A DNA stretch of 64,000 bases from positions 62,001 to 126,000 of the forward strand of contig NZ_FPAY01000008.1 of NCBI RefSeq assembly GCF_900116495.1, written 5' to 3'. Below, piece after piece: positions 34,988 through 45,436 of this stretch (positions are counted from its first letter, which is position 1; each line of letters opens with the position of its first letter). The notes beneath the pieces are model-generated. The model was not told the origin of the DNA, did not search any database, and saw nothing but the letters and a program-made list of their open reading frames with translations. The stretch comes from Arthrobacter sp. ov118 (lineage in GTDB: Bacteria; Actinomycetota; Actinomycetes; Actinomycetales; Micrococcaceae). The translations under genes and the position numbers were made by a program.

Positions 34988-35572
34988 GGCCGCCGGTATC
35001 AGCAGCATGGCGGCCGCCGTGCCTGCCAGCATGAACGGCCCGAATGGAATGGCCGACTGCAGGTTGCCTCGGCGGGCGGCGAGCAGCCCGAGGCTCCACA
35101 GCCCGCCCAGAATGAACGCGGCAAAAGTTCCGGCAAAGACGTGCCCCCAGCCCAGGAATCCCAGATACATCCCCAGGACACCTGCCAGCTTCACGTCACC
35201 GAACCCCATTCCCGGCGGATACACCGCGTGCAGGAGGAAATAGAAGAGCCACAGGGCGGCCCCGCCGGCGAGCACACGCAGCCCCGGCACGCCGAACAGC
35301 CCAGCATCGCCGGTGGCACCAACGCCGTGGCCGCCAACAGCTTGGTCCGCAATAGCCCGCCCGCCGGGGAGCAGCTGGCTGGCGGCCGCGCCCAGCAGGA
35401 GCAGCCCGACGATGGCATAGGACGGGACGACGATCCGGTCCGGCAGCAGGTGGTGCCGGACATCGATCACCGTCAGCCGAACGGCCATGACGGAGAAATA
35501 GGCGCACGCGGCCAGCGCCAGCCAGAAGGCCAACGGGTTGGCGGCGCCCAGGTTGCCGAGTCGTTCGATCAC
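34985..35572 (-). CDS. A24-family prepilin peptidase-like membrane protein
   Basis: A 195-residue polytopic protein with the two aspartates of the A24 family: Asp in TVIDVRHHLLPDRI (about 35-48) and GMGFGDVKLAG. The N-terminal cysteine-rich methyltransferase domain of full-length PilD is missing, so this is the short form. About six helices are visible. No pilin, pilus ATPase or secretin gene is in the window, so its substrate is elsewhere or unknown. GTG 35572 is exactly 6 bases after TAGCAT. Confidence 0.85.
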   Translation of the reverse strand: MIERLGNLGAANPLAFWLALAACAYFSVMAVRLTVIDVRHHLLPDRIVVPSYAIVGLLLLGAAASQLLPGGRAIADQAVGGHGVGATGDAGLFGVPGLRVLAGGAALWLFYFLLHAVYPPGMGFGDVKLAGVLGMYLGFLGWGHVFAGTFAAFILGGLWSLGLLAARRGNLQSAIPFGPFMLAGTAAAMLLIPAA

Positions 35573-35578
35573 CCTCGG

Positions 35579-35584
35579 ATGCTA
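35579..35584 (-). promoter_or_regulatory. -10 box of a leaderless A24 peptidase promoter
   Basis: TAGCAT, 6 bases, GTG 35572. Confidence 0.55.
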
Positions 35585-35618
35585 CTGGATATTCCCCCGG
35601 CTCGGTGATGCCCGCGCG

Positions 35619-35624
35619 TAAACT
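35619..35624 (+). promoter_or_regulatory. -10 box of a leaderless promoter
   Basis: TAAACT, 6 bases, ATG 35631. Confidence 0.6.
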
Positions 35625-35630
35625 GTGGAT

Positions 35631-36476
35631 ATGGCCGTATGGGACAGCAGGAACCGCCGCGGACCGCTGGCGCCACGCGACCCGGCGGACCAGGCTGCCG
35701 CTTTCCGGGACCTGTGCCGGTCCTCGCCCTGGAAATGGCAGTCGCTCAGGTTTGAGTACGTGGACCGGCCGCTCACCGGGACCGCAGGTGCCACGCCGTC
35801 CGCCGCCTCCCCCGGCGACCTCGTCAGGGCCTGGCTGCGCAGGCCCGGCGCCTTGCGGCTGGAGACCGTTGACGGACTGGTTCTCGGCAGCACCACCGGC
35901 ATCAATGATTCACGCGGCGGCTTCTACGTCAGTTCCACCCGGAAAACGTGGCTTCTGCCGCCGCACCTGGTCACCCCGGTGTACGACGACGACGGCCTCG
36001 TCCGCCGCCGCCCGGAGGCGGCCTACGGCGAGCCGTCGTTCGGGAACGGCCGCTTCGCCGCCGTCCTGGACCCCGTGGAGCTCGCCGGGAACGCGCCGGT
36101 CCCGCTGGAATTCCCCAATTCCAACGCCGTGGAACTGGGCCCCATCAAGGAGGTTGACCACGAAGGCCGCCCCGCCCTGGAAACCACGGTCAGTCCCAAC
36201 ACCTCCTACCGTCCCGCCGACCCCGCGGCCCCGCTCTGCCGCCCGGGAAACACCGTGCTGAGGATCGACGCCGGGACCGGCGTGTGCGTTGCGAGCCGCT
36301 GGCTGGACGCCCCGGCCGCCGGCGATCTGCCAGCCGGCGACGCCCGGGCCGGCTACGGCCACTGGCTCAGGATCCTGGGCGTCGACGAATACATGCTCGA
36401 TGACCTGTTCCTGGCCGAGTCCATGAACCTCACCGACGTCCGGCGGCACATCAGCTGGGATGTCCCGGCCGAGTAA
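35631..36476 (+). CDS. Conserved-looking hypothetical protein
   Basis: A soluble protein of 281 residues that I cannot place in a named family. It has no signal peptide or membrane helix. The first part (SPWKWQSLRFEYV) contains Trp/Phe-rich strands; the middle alternates short beta-type segments (LRLETVDGLVLGSTTG, TWLLPPHLVTPVYDD, ALETTVSP) and the end has LRILGVDEYMLDDLFLAE. Codon usage equals that of its neighbours, so it looks native. ATG 35631 is preferred over GTG 35625 because of the leaderless box. It is divergent from the A24 peptidase. Confidence 0.7.
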   Translation: MAVWDSRNRRGPLAPRDPADQAAAFRDLCRSSPWKWQSLRFEYVDRPLTGTAGATPSAASPGDLVRAWLRRPGALRLETVDGLVLGSTTGINDSRGGFYVSSTRKTWLLPPHLVTPVYDDDGLVRRRPEAAYGEPSFGNGRFAAVLDPVELAGNAPVPLEFPNSNAVELGPIKEVDHEGRPALETTVSPNTSYRPADPAAPLCRPGNTVLRIDAGTGVCVASRWLDAPAAGDLPAGDARAGYGHWLRILGVDEYMLDDLFLAESMNLTDVRRHISWDVPAE

Positions 36477-36556
36477 CCGCCGTCGCCAAGCATCGACGGC
36501 GGGGGGCCCGGCCCGCGGGCGCAGCGGAGTGACTGGCACCGGCCACCCTGCGCCGT

Positions 36557-36562
36557 TAGGCT
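36557..36562 (+). promoter_or_regulatory. -10 box of a leaderless GNAT promoter
   Basis: TAGGCT, 6 bases, ATG 36569. Confidence 0.6.
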
Positions 36563-36568
36563 TCCCGG

Positions 36569-37219
36569 ATGACCGACCCCGCCTCGTACTGGCCACCCTT
36601 CGGCCTGACCCTGACCACGCCGCGCCTTGTACTGCGGCCCATCCGGGACGAGGACATTCCCGCCGCGGTCGACGCGGCCGCCAGCGGCATCCACGAGCCG
36701 GGCCGGAACCCGTTCAGCACCCCGTGGACCGAGGCCCCGCCCCAAGAGCTCGGCACCAACATGGCCCAGTGGTACTGGCGGTGCCGGAGCGGCATGACCC
36801 CTAACGACTGGACGCTCCTGCTTGGCATCTGGCACGAGGACGACTTCATCGGCTGCCAGGACATCGCTGCCAAGGACTTCGCCATGCTCAAGACGGTCAC
36901 CACGGGTTCCTGGCTCCGCCGGAGCGTCCAGGGCAGCGGCCTCGGCAAGGAGATGCGCGCCGCCGTCGCCCTTTACGCCTTCGACCACCTCGGCGCCGAA
37001 GTCGCAGAATCCGAGGCCGCCGCCTGGAACCAGCGGTCCCTGGGCGTCTCACGCTCCCTCGGCTACGAACCGAACGGCATCACCCGCGCCAACTGGGCCG
37101 GCAAGACGCAGGACGTCCAAAAAGTACGCCTCACCCCCGCCGCGTTCCATCGCCCCGCCTGGCAGCTGCAGGTACAGGGCCACGAAGCCCTCGCGAAGTA
37201 CCTGGGCCTCCCCGTTTAG
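36569..37219 (+). CDS. GNAT-family N-acetyltransferase (RimJ/RimL-like)
   Basis: A 216-residue acetyltransferase with the RimJ/L-type opening LTTPRLVLRPIRDEDIPAAVD, a long variable loop, GIWHEDDFIGCQDI, the acetyl-CoA pyrophosphate loop RRSVQGSGLGKEMRAAV (about 111-127) and ESEAAAWNQRSLGVSRSLGYEPNG, which is the classic end of the fold. The acceptor is unknown; proteins or small amines are possible. It is followed by the large palindromic element. Confidence 0.88.
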   Translation: MTDPASYWPPFGLTLTTPRLVLRPIRDEDIPAAVDAAASGIHEPGRNPFSTPWTEAPPQELGTNMAQWYWRCRSGMTPNDWTLLLGIWHEDDFIGCQDIAAKDFAMLKTVTTGSWLRRSVQGSGLGKEMRAAVALYAFDHLGAEVAESEAAAWNQRSLGVSRSLGYEPNGITRANWAGKTQDVQKVRLTPAAFHRPAWQLQVQGHEALAKYLGLPV

Positions 37220-37226
37220 CGCCCCA

Positions 37227-37306
37227 CCGTCGCTGCGCTGCCGTGGTTGGGTTCGCCGGGCGGCGGTGTCCCGCCGTCGCTTAGACACCTCCCGTCGCTG
37301 CGCTGC
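37227..37306. repeat. 15 bp direct repeat flanking the left arm of the palindromic element
   Basis: CCGTCGCTGCGCTGC occurs at 37227-37241 and again at 37292-37306. Confidence 0.85.
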
Positions 37307-37563
37307 GGTCGCTGGGCGACCTTCGCTTCGCTTTGGTCGGCGATGCGCTCCTTAGCGGGACCCCGCCGCCCGTCTAAGGTGAGCCGCTTACTCGCCGCGA
37401 CAGGTCGCAACGGTGACACGCGCACGGCCGGGATGCGGTCTTTCGTAAAGGAGCGCATCGCGGCGCATCGGACCCCGGAGGTCGCCCAGCGACCGGAGTG
37501 GGTCCCCATGCGTCGTGTCTAAGCGACGGCGAAAGGCCGTGTCCCGGCAAACCCAACCACGGC
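37240..37563. repeat. 324 bp imperfect palindromic element between GNAT and phoH
   Basis: The 410-base gap between the convergent genes is almost filled by a long inverted repeat. Paired blocks are 37240-37253 with 37550-37563 (14 bp), 37255-37260 with 37543-37548, 37272-37288 with 37515-37531 (17 bp), 37306-37322 with 37479-37495 (17 bp), and 37340-37353 with 37448-37461 (14 bp), all perfect and in nested order. The central loop is 37354-37447. No ORF of convincing quality lies inside. It could be a mobile palindromic element, a structured RNA or a very large terminator. I cannot tell whether other copies exist in the genome. Confidence 0.85.
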
Positions 37564-37627
37564 AGGCCCAACCACAGCGAAGGGCCGCGGCCGGCAAACC
37601 GGACCACGGCCCCAGCCCGGGGCGAGC

Positions 37628-39067
37628 CTAGATCTCCGCCCCCTCGAGCAGTTCCGTCACCAGCGCGGCGATCGGCGAGCGCTCCGAGCGGGTGAGGGTG
37701 ATGTGGCCGAACAGCGGGTGTCCCTTGAGCGTCTCGACGACCGCGGCCACGCCGTCGTGCCGCCCGACCCGCAGGTTGTCGCGCTGGGCGACGTCGTGGG
37801 TCAGGACGATCTTGGAGTTCTGGCCGATCCGGCTCATCACCGTCAGCAGCACGTTCTTCTCCAGGGACTGGGCTTCATCAACGATCACGAATGCGTCGTG
37901 CAGCGAGCGTCCGCGGATGTGGGTCAGCGGCATGACCTCCAGCATGCCGCGGTCCATCACTTCCTCCACGACTTCCTGGCTGACCAGCGCGCCCAGGGTG
38001 TCAAAGACCGCCTGCGCCCACGGGTTCATCTTTTCCGCTTCGGATCCGGGCAGGTAGCCCAGTTCCTGCCCGCCCACCGCGTACAGCGGCCGGAAGACGA
38101 TCACCTTGCGGTGTTCCCGGCGTTCCAGGACCGCTTCGAGTCCGGCGCACAGAGCCAGCGCGGACTTGCCCGTCCCGGCCCGGCCGCCGAGGGACACGAT
38201 GCCGACGGACGGGTCCATCAGCAGGTCGATCGCGAGCCGCTGCTCGGCGGAGCGCCCGTGAAGGCCGAAGACGTCGCGGTCCCCCTTGACCAGCCGGACC
38301 TGCTTGTCCGCCCCTACCCGGCCGAGGGCCGAGCCGCGATTGGACAGCAGCACCAGCCCGGTGTTGGTCGGCATCTCGGCTGCTGCCGGGATGAAAACCG
38401 GTTCGTGCCCGTAGAGTGTGGCGACTTCTTCCTCCCCCGCATCGACCTCGGCGACGCCGGTCCAGCCGGAGTCCTTGACGAGTTCGTTGCGGTATTCGTC
38501 GGCCAGCAGCCCCATGGCGGAGGCCTTGACGCGCATTGGCAGGTCCTTGGACACCACCGTGACGTCGCGGCCCTCGTTGGCCAGGTTCTTCGCCACCGCG
38601 AGGATGCGGCTGTCGTTGTCCGCCCCGCGGAAGCCGGCGGGCAGCACCTCGGCGGAGATGTGGTTCAGCTCCACCATGAGCGTGCCGCCGTCGTGGCCGA
38701 TCGAGATCGGCCGGTCCAGGCCGCCGTGCTCGAGCCGCAAGTCATCCAGCAGCCGGAGGGCCTTGCGCGCGAAGTAGCCCAGTTCAGGGTCGTGGCGTTT
38801 GCCTTCGAGTTCGGTGATGACGACGATCGGCACGATCACCTCGTGCTCCGCGAAACGCAGGAGGGCCCGCGGATCGGAGAGCAGCACGGAGGTATCGATC
38901 ACGAAGCTGCGGGCCGTGCCCCGATGTTCTGTTCCTTCCCCGGAAACAGCAAGACCGGCCGCGGCGGACTCCGCTGCACCGGTCTTTGAGGTGGCTCGCT
39001 TGGCGCGAGAGGTAGCTTTCTGTCCCTGATCGTTAGTGACGTCGGGCAGTTGCTCAGAAATAGCCAC
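37628..39067 (-). CDS. PhoH-family ATPase with N-terminal PIN domain
   Basis: Fusion of a PIN-type ribonuclease-like domain (about 55-200: FVIDTSVLLSDPRALLRF, VVITELEGKRHD) and a PhoH ATPase domain with Walker A GRAGTGKSALALCAG and Walker B VIVDEAQSLEKN, 479 residues in all. Such PIN-PhoH (PhoH2-like) proteins act as RNA helicase/RNases in actinobacteria. GTG 39067 has GGAG 5 bases upstream; the frame stays open to 39238 without family similarity. It is transcribed divergently from nothing close, with the isoprenyl synthase gene upstream in the same direction. Confidence 0.9.
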   Translation of the reverse strand: MAISEQLPDVTNDQGQKATSRAKRATSKTGAAESAAAGLAVSGEGTEHRGTARSFVIDTSVLLSDPRALLRFAEHEVIVPIVVITELEGKRHDPELGYFARKALRLLDDLRLEHGGLDRPISIGHDGGTLMVELNHISAEVLPAGFRGADNDSRILAVAKNLANEGRDVTVVSKDLPMRVKASAMGLLADEYRNELVKDSGWTGVAEVDAGEEEVATLYGHEPVFIPAAAEMPTNTGLVLLSNRGSALGRVGADKQVRLVKGDRDVFGLHGRSAEQRLAIDLLMDPSVGIVSLGGRAGTGKSALALCAGLEAVLERREHRKVIVFRPLYAVGGQELGYLPGSEAEKMNPWAQAVFDTLGALVSQEVVEEVMDRGMLEVMPLTHIRGRSLHDAFVIVDEAQSLEKNVLLTVMSRIGQNSKIVLTHDVAQRDNLRVGRHDGVAAVVETLKGHPLFGHITLTRSERSPIAALVTELLEGAEI

Positions 39068-39301
39068 ATCGACTCCAGCCCCGGGGCAGATGCCCGGAAT
39101 TGTTATTGGTGAGGCGGCTCGGCCTGAAGGCCGGACTCGGCCTCCCATACATCCGGTGCGACTATCCGCTCCATGTACTGGCCTCCCCGATCGGCCGGCG
39201 AATTGCCCGCCGATGGGATTAACGTACGTCTCCGGCACCCTGTTTGTCCGATAATTTTTCGGCGATTCTTGTTGCCGTCCTGTGAACTCGGCGTGAACGG
39301 C

Positions 39302-40063
39302 TCAGGCGCCGAAGCGGCGCTGCCGGCCGGCGTAATCGCGCAGGGCGCGCAGGAAATCCACCTTGCGGAAGGCCGGCCACAGTGCCTCGCAGAAGTAAAA
39401 CTCACTGTACGCGCTTTGCCACATGAGGAAACCGGAGAGCCGCTGCTCCCCGGAGGTGCGGATCACGAGGTCCGGATCCGGCTGGCCGCGCGTGTAGAGG
39501 AACCGGGAGATGTCATCGACGCTCAGCCCATCGGCCAGTTTCCCGATGTCCGCTTCCCGGGCGACGGCGTCGTGCAGCAGTTCCCGGACGGCGTCGACAA
39601 TCTCCCGCCGTCCGCCATAGCCGACGGCGACATTGACGTGCAGCTTTTCGTGGGCGGGCGTGCGGGCCGTCAGATTGTTCAGCCGCTCGGCAAGATAGTC
39701 CGGCAGCAGTTCGGGGGCGCCCATGGCGTGCACCGAGATGTCGGCGTCCTCGTCCAGCCGGTCCAGGGTGTTGGCGATGATACCCATCAAGAGGTCCAGT
39801 TCCTCCCCGGAGCGGTTCATGTTGTCCGTGGAGAGCATGTACAAGGTGACCACCTGGACGCCGAGTTCCTGGCACCAGCCGAGAAATTCGTGGATCTTGT
39901 CCGCGCCTGCCTGGTGCCCCTGGCTCGTGGGGGCGTTGAACTGGCGCGCCCACCTCCGGTTGCCATCCACCATGACGCCGATGTGCCGGGGAATCCGTTC
40001 CGGGTCGAGGGAGCGCTGCAGTTTGCGCTCATAAAAGCCGTAGAGGAACCCGGGCAATTCCAT
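39302..40063 (-). CDS. Short-chain (2Z,6E)-farnesyl-type isoprenyl diphosphate synthase
   Basis: Cis-prenyltransferase of 253 residues. The catalytic signature HIGVMVDGNRRWAR (Asp of the DGNRRWA motif, about 27-40) and the C-terminal RTSGEQRLSGFLMWQSAYSEFYF are present. The N-terminal LPGFLYGFYERKL segment and the length match the short-chain Z,E-farnesyl diphosphate synthases such as mycobacterial Rv1086 rather than the long-chain decaprenyl enzyme. The product would feed polyprenyl phosphate carriers for wall and mannan synthesis. ATG 40063 has AGGTGA about 10 bases upstream. Confidence 0.88.
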   Translation of the reverse strand: MELPGFLYGFYERKLQRSLDPERIPRHIGVMVDGNRRWARQFNAPTSQGHQAGADKIHEFLGWCQELGVQVVTLYMLSTDNMNRSGEELDLLMGIIANTLDRLDEDADISVHAMGAPELLPDYLAERLNNLTARTPAHEKLHVNVAVGYGGRREIVDAVRELLHDAVAREADIGKLADGLSVDDISRFLYTRGQPDPDLVIRTSGEQRLSGFLMWQSAYSEFYFCEALWPAFRKVDFLRALRDYAGRQRRFGA

Positions 40064-40173
40064 CCGGAGATTTCACCTGGCTTCCTTGAGTGCTTTTCAG
40101 TCCACATCCAAGGCTACCTGCACGAGGACCCTGCCGCGTGCAGGACCGCCACCGGACCGCCCTGCAGCACTTG

Positions 40174-40202
40174 TTACTGGTCGGTAACTTACTAGTCCGT
40201 AA
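40174..40202. promoter_or_regulatory. Tandem TetR-type operators upstream of the hemolysin III gene
   Basis: Two 14 bp sites, TTACTGGTCGGTAA (40174-40187) and TTACTAGTCCGTAA (40189-40202), spaced 15 bp apart. They lie between the isoprenyl synthase and hemolysin III genes and end 2 bases before the hemolysin III -10 box. Confidence 0.6.
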
Positions 40203-40204
40203 GT

Positions 40205-40210
40205 TATTAT
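40205..40210 (+). promoter_or_regulatory. -10 box of a leaderless hemolysin III promoter
   Basis: TATTAT, 6 bases, ATG 40217. The box abuts the tandem operators, so a bound repressor would block it. Confidence 0.6.
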
Positions 40211-40216
40211 TGGGGG

Positions 40217-40936
40217 ATGGAAAGCAACGGTCCAGAGCCCCGGCCGAAGCGTCAGCCAGGAGAGGCAACGCCCGTGGACGACGCGGCAGTGAAGCTTGCC
40301 GAGCTCCTGATGATCAAGCCCAAATGGCGGGGCTGGATCCACACGGTGACCGCCCCGCTGGCACTTGCCGCCGGGCTGGTGCTGGTGATTCTGGCTCCCA
40401 CGCCAGACTTGAAGATCGCGTGCGCCGTTTATGCCATCACGGGTGTCCTGCTTTTTGGCGTCAGCGCCGTCTACCACCGTGGGAACTGGGCTCCGAGGGT
40501 CAAGATGGTCCTGAAGCGGCTGGACCACACGAACATCATGCTGGTTATCGCCGGAACCTACACGCCCCTCGCCTGGGCGCTACTGGACCGTCAAAAAGCC
40601 GAAGTGCTGCTCTGGGTCATCTGGTCCGGGGCCATCCTCGGTGTGCTGTTCCGCGTGCTGTGGACCAACGCCCCGCGGTGGCTCTACGTGCCCATCTACA
40701 TCGCCCTTGGCTGCGGGGCGCTGTTCTACCTGCCGGATTTTTTCGCCGCCAATGCCGCCTCAGCCGTGCTGATCTGCGTCGGCGGCGCCCTGTACATCAC
40801 CGGCGCCGTCTTCTATGCACTGAAGAAGCCGAACTTCAGCTACCAGCACTTCGGCTTCCACGAGCTGTTCCACGCCCTGACGGTCCTCGCTTTCGCCGCG
40901 CACTACATCGCCATTGCCATCGCGGTCCTGAGCTGA
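40217..40936 (+). CDS. trhA: Hemolysin III / TrhA-type PAQR membrane protein
   Basis: Seven-helix protein of 239 residues in the PAQR superfamily. The conserved polar residues are visible: SAVYHRGNW (His), LDHTNIMLVIAGTYTP (Asp, His) and HELFHALTVLAFAAHYIA near the C-terminus, which together form the metal site. Homologues are linked to membrane lipid homeostasis; the old haemolysin name comes from heterologous expression. The first 35 residues are polar. Regulation by a TetR-like repressor is suggested by the two operator sites covering the promoter. Confidence 0.9.
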   Translation: MESNGPEPRPKRQPGEATPVDDAAVKLAELLMIKPKWRGWIHTVTAPLALAAGLVLVILAPTPDLKIACAVYAITGVLLFGVSAVYHRGNWAPRVKMVLKRLDHTNIMLVIAGTYTPLAWALLDRQKAEVLLWVIWSGAILGVLFRVLWTNAPRWLYVPIYIALGCGALFYLPDFFAANAASAVLICVGGALYITGAVFYALKKPNFSYQHFGFHELFHALTVLAFAAHYIAIAIAVLS

Positions 40937-41032
40937 CGTTCCCGGCCTAAGCCTAGGATCACCGCTGCTCCCCCGGCCCGAACCGGCTGCCCGACCCGCC
41001 TGCCTGCTTGCCTGCCTGCCTGCGCGGGTTGT

Positions 41033-41110
41033 CCCCACCTTTGGCAACCCGATGCCGGGACTCACCGGCGGTTCGGACCGACACGCCGGGCGAGGCCCCC
41101 AAAGGTGGGG
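41033..41110. repeat. 12 bp terminal inverted repeat around a 54-base segment
   Basis: CCCCACCTTTGG (41033-41044) and its perfect complement CCAAAGGTGGGG (41099-41110). The element sits next to a truncated HAD gene and may mark an old insertion or deletion junction. The rest of the 40937-41132 gap has only a short TGCC-rich repeat. Confidence 0.7.
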
Positions 41111-41132
41111 AAATTCCGACGTCGAGGGCGGG

Positions 41133-41194
41133 TCAGGCGACCAGGACACCGTCGCAATCGAACACCACCAGCTCAAAGCCGTACTGCGGAGACA

Positions 41195-41195
<1 letters not shown>
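41133..41195 (-). pseudogene. Remnant of a HAD-family hydrolase gene
   Basis: The ATG at 41195 overlaps the stop of the DUF255 gene as TGATG. It opens a frame reading MSPQYGFELVVFDCDGVLVA and then TGA. This is the exact N-terminus of a HAD phosphatase, with the catalytic DxD motif (DCDGVLV), cut off after 20 residues. I found no continuation of the HAD fold in any frame up to the hemolysin III gene. It is either a decayed gene or a translated 20-residue remnant. Confidence 0.75.
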
Positions 41196-43496
<2,301 letters not shown>

Positions 43497-43522
<26 letters not shown>

Positions 43523-43835
43523 CGTTGACCTCCGGCCGGGAAGCCCGGCCGTCGGTGGGATAGCCGGTGCCGTCGGCATGGAATTCTGTGCCGGCGGCTG
43601 AGGTGCCTGCATTCCCGGCGGCCATGCGCTCGGCCTCCACCTGCGCCCGGTAGCGGACCCGGCGGATGCGCCGCACCATGTCCACGATCAGCAACGCGGT
43701 CAGCACCACAATGAAGGCAGTGAGCAGGAAGCCCAGCAGGCCAGGGGTGACCTGGTCCTCGGACAGGCCCGGGCGCAGCGACGGCGTGGGGGTCGGCGCC
43801 GGGGATGTTGCCAGGGCGATGAGCAAGGAATGCAC
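43497..43835 (-). CDS. Small single-helix membrane protein
   Basis: A 112-residue protein with a Thr/Pro-rich start, one membrane helix (about 33-53, LLGFLLTAFIVVLTALLIVDM), a basic stop-transfer RRIRRVRYRAQ and a variable hydrophilic tail. It resembles small hypothetical proteins found beside mca and DUF255 genes in Micrococcaceae. GTG 43835 has AGAAGG 8 bases upstream. The 3' end overlaps the DUF255 start, so the two are coupled. Function unknown. Confidence 0.72.
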
Positions 43836-43942
43836 GGTGAAAACCTTCTGTGGAAACTGGTGTCTGTTCTGCGGCGTCTTTGTTTGCAGTGTCTTTTCTA
43901 CACCGGGACTTTTCTACGCCGGATAGAAGAGCTCTTCACCGT

Positions 43943-44848
43943 CTATCTTAGCCCGGCGAAGAGGTCCTTTTCCGGCAGTTCTGAAGAGACCCGGGACTCG
44001 ATCAGGGAATAGTCCTCCCACGGCCAGACCTTGCGCTGCATGGCCGCGGAAACAGCGAAGAAGAATCCTTCCGGGTCCACCTGGGTCCGGTGGCACCGGA
44101 GCGCGTCGTCGCGGGCTTCGAAGAAGTCCCCGCACTCGATCTGCGTGGTTGTGGCGTGCGTGGGCATCGGCGGGGTGTGCCCCTCGGCGTCGGCTTCCAG
44201 CCAGGCGGCCAGCCGCTCGGCATACGGGGACTGCAGGCCGGCCTCTTCCAGCGCAAAGTGGAGCGCGCGGAAACGCTCCGGGCTGAAGGCCCGGTCGTAG
44301 TACAGCTTGCTGGGGGCCCAGGGCTGCCCGATGCCCGGGTACCTTGCGGGGTCACCGGCCGCCGCGAACGCTTCGACGGCAACCCGGTGGGCCATGATGT
44401 GGTCCGGGTGCGGATAGCCGCCGTTCTCGTCGTAGCTGAGGATCACGTGGGGCTTGAAGTCCCGGACCAGCCGGACCAGCGGCGCGGCCGCCAACTCCAG
44501 CGGCTGAAGCGCAAAGCACCCTGGCGGCAGCGGCGGCAGGGGGTCTCCCTCTGGCAGCCCTGAGTCGACGAAGCCGAGCCAGCGCTGCCGGACGCCCAGG
44601 ACCTTCGCCGCGGCATCCATCTCCAGCCGGCGGGCCCCGGCCATGTCACGCTTGGGGTGCGGCTTATCCTCCATCGCCGGGTTCTGGATGTCGCCGCGCG
44701 AACCGTCGGTGCAGGTGGCCACCAGGACATCCACACGCGAGGCGGCGTACATGGCCATCGTGGCCGCACCCTTGCTGGATTCGTCGTCGGGATGGGCATG
44801 GACCGCCAGCAGGCGAAGCGGTGCTGACGGGCTGGGGGCTGCTGTCAT
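43943..44848 (-). CDS. mca: Mycothiol conjugate amidase
   Basis: Zinc amidase of the PIG-L/LmbE superfamily that cleaves mycothiol S-conjugates in detoxification. The 301-residue product has the zinc motif VHAHPDDESSKGA near the N-terminus, TCTDGSRGDIQNP, the second metal motif YPHPDHIMAHRVAV, and AFSPERFRALHFAL. The distinction from MshB rests on length and on EDKPHPKRDMAGARR. It shows that the organism makes mycothiol, in line with an actinobacterium. ATG 44848 is used; the upstream open frame is repetitive. It is divergent from the DUF4307 gene, a conserved pairing. Confidence 0.93.
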   Translation of the reverse strand: MTAAPSPSAPLRLLAVHAHPDDESSKGAATMAMYAASRVDVLVATCTDGSRGDIQNPAMEDKPHPKRDMAGARRLEMDAAAKVLGVRQRWLGFVDSGLPEGDPLPPLPPGCFALQPLELAAAPLVRLVRDFKPHVILSYDENGGYPHPDHIMAHRVAVEAFAAAGDPARYPGIGQPWAPSKLYYDRAFSPERFRALHFALEEAGLQSPYAERLAAWLEADAEGHTPPMPTHATTTQIECGDFFEARDDALRCHRTQVDPEGFFFAVSAAMQRKVWPWEDYSLIESRVSSELPEKDLFAGLR

Positions 44849-44871
44849 CGGCGGACGGCTCCTCTTTCTGC

Positions 44872-44895
44872 TGTTCTGCTGTTCTGCTGTTCTGC
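44872..44895. repeat. 8 bp tandem repeat upstream of mca
   Basis: Three perfect copies of TGTTCTGC, 24 bases upstream of the mca start, in the untranslated leader. Confidence 0.85.
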
Positions 44896-44971
44896 TCTGT
44901 TCGGGCGGATCTGTTGCGGCTACTCCATAAAGGCGGACGCCGCGGCGGAAATATCCCGGTCCGATCCACAC

Positions 44972-44977
44972 TAAACT
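44972..44977 (+). promoter_or_regulatory. -10 box of a leaderless DUF4307 promoter
   Basis: TAAACT, 6 bases, GTG 44984. Confidence 0.6.
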
Positions 44978-44983
44978 GGACTG

Positions 44984-45436
44984 GTGACTTTCAAGGATCA
45001 GCCTGCCGCGCCGGCACCCACCAGCCTAGCCAATCGTTACGGCGGCCAAAAGCGCGCGCTGACCCGCAAAGGCAAACGCAACATCCTGATCGCCGGCCTT
45101 GCCGTGGGCATCGCCTTTCTGGCCTGGGTTTCGGTTTCGGCGGCCACCGCCAGCGTCAGCTTCAAGGACATCGGCTACAGCACCCGCGATGCCACCCTGA
45201 CGACGATCGACTTCCAGGTGACCAAGGACCCCGCGGCGGACGCGAAATGCGCCGTCAAGGCCATGGATTCCAAGTTCGCGATCGTCGGCTGGAAAGTGCT
45301 GGACATCGGGCCAAACGCGGCCGACGTCGGCACGGACGGCGGGCGCACCACCGCGCACCGCACGGAGCTGCACACGGAATCCCAGGCGGTCTCCGCCGTC
45401 GTGGACAGCTGCTGGATCCCCTCCGCCGGACAGTAG
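44984..45436 (+). CDS. DUF4307 membrane-anchored protein
   Basis: A 150-residue protein with a basic N-terminus (RKGKRN), one membrane helix (about 34-54) and an extracytoplasmic domain with IGYSTRDATLTTIDFQVT and a pair of cysteines (Cys89 in DAKCAVKAMD, Cys143 in DSCWIPS). The family is found next to mca in actinobacteria; no activity is known. The gene ends in a short tandem duplication of its own stop region. Confidence 0.83.
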   Translation: MTFKDQPAAPAPTSLANRYGGQKRALTRKGKRNILIAGLAVGIAFLAWVSVSAATASVSFKDIGYSTRDATLTTIDFQVTKDPAADAKCAVKAMDSKFAIVGWKVLDIGPNAADVGTDGGRTTAHRTELHTESQAVSAVVDSCWIPSAGQ

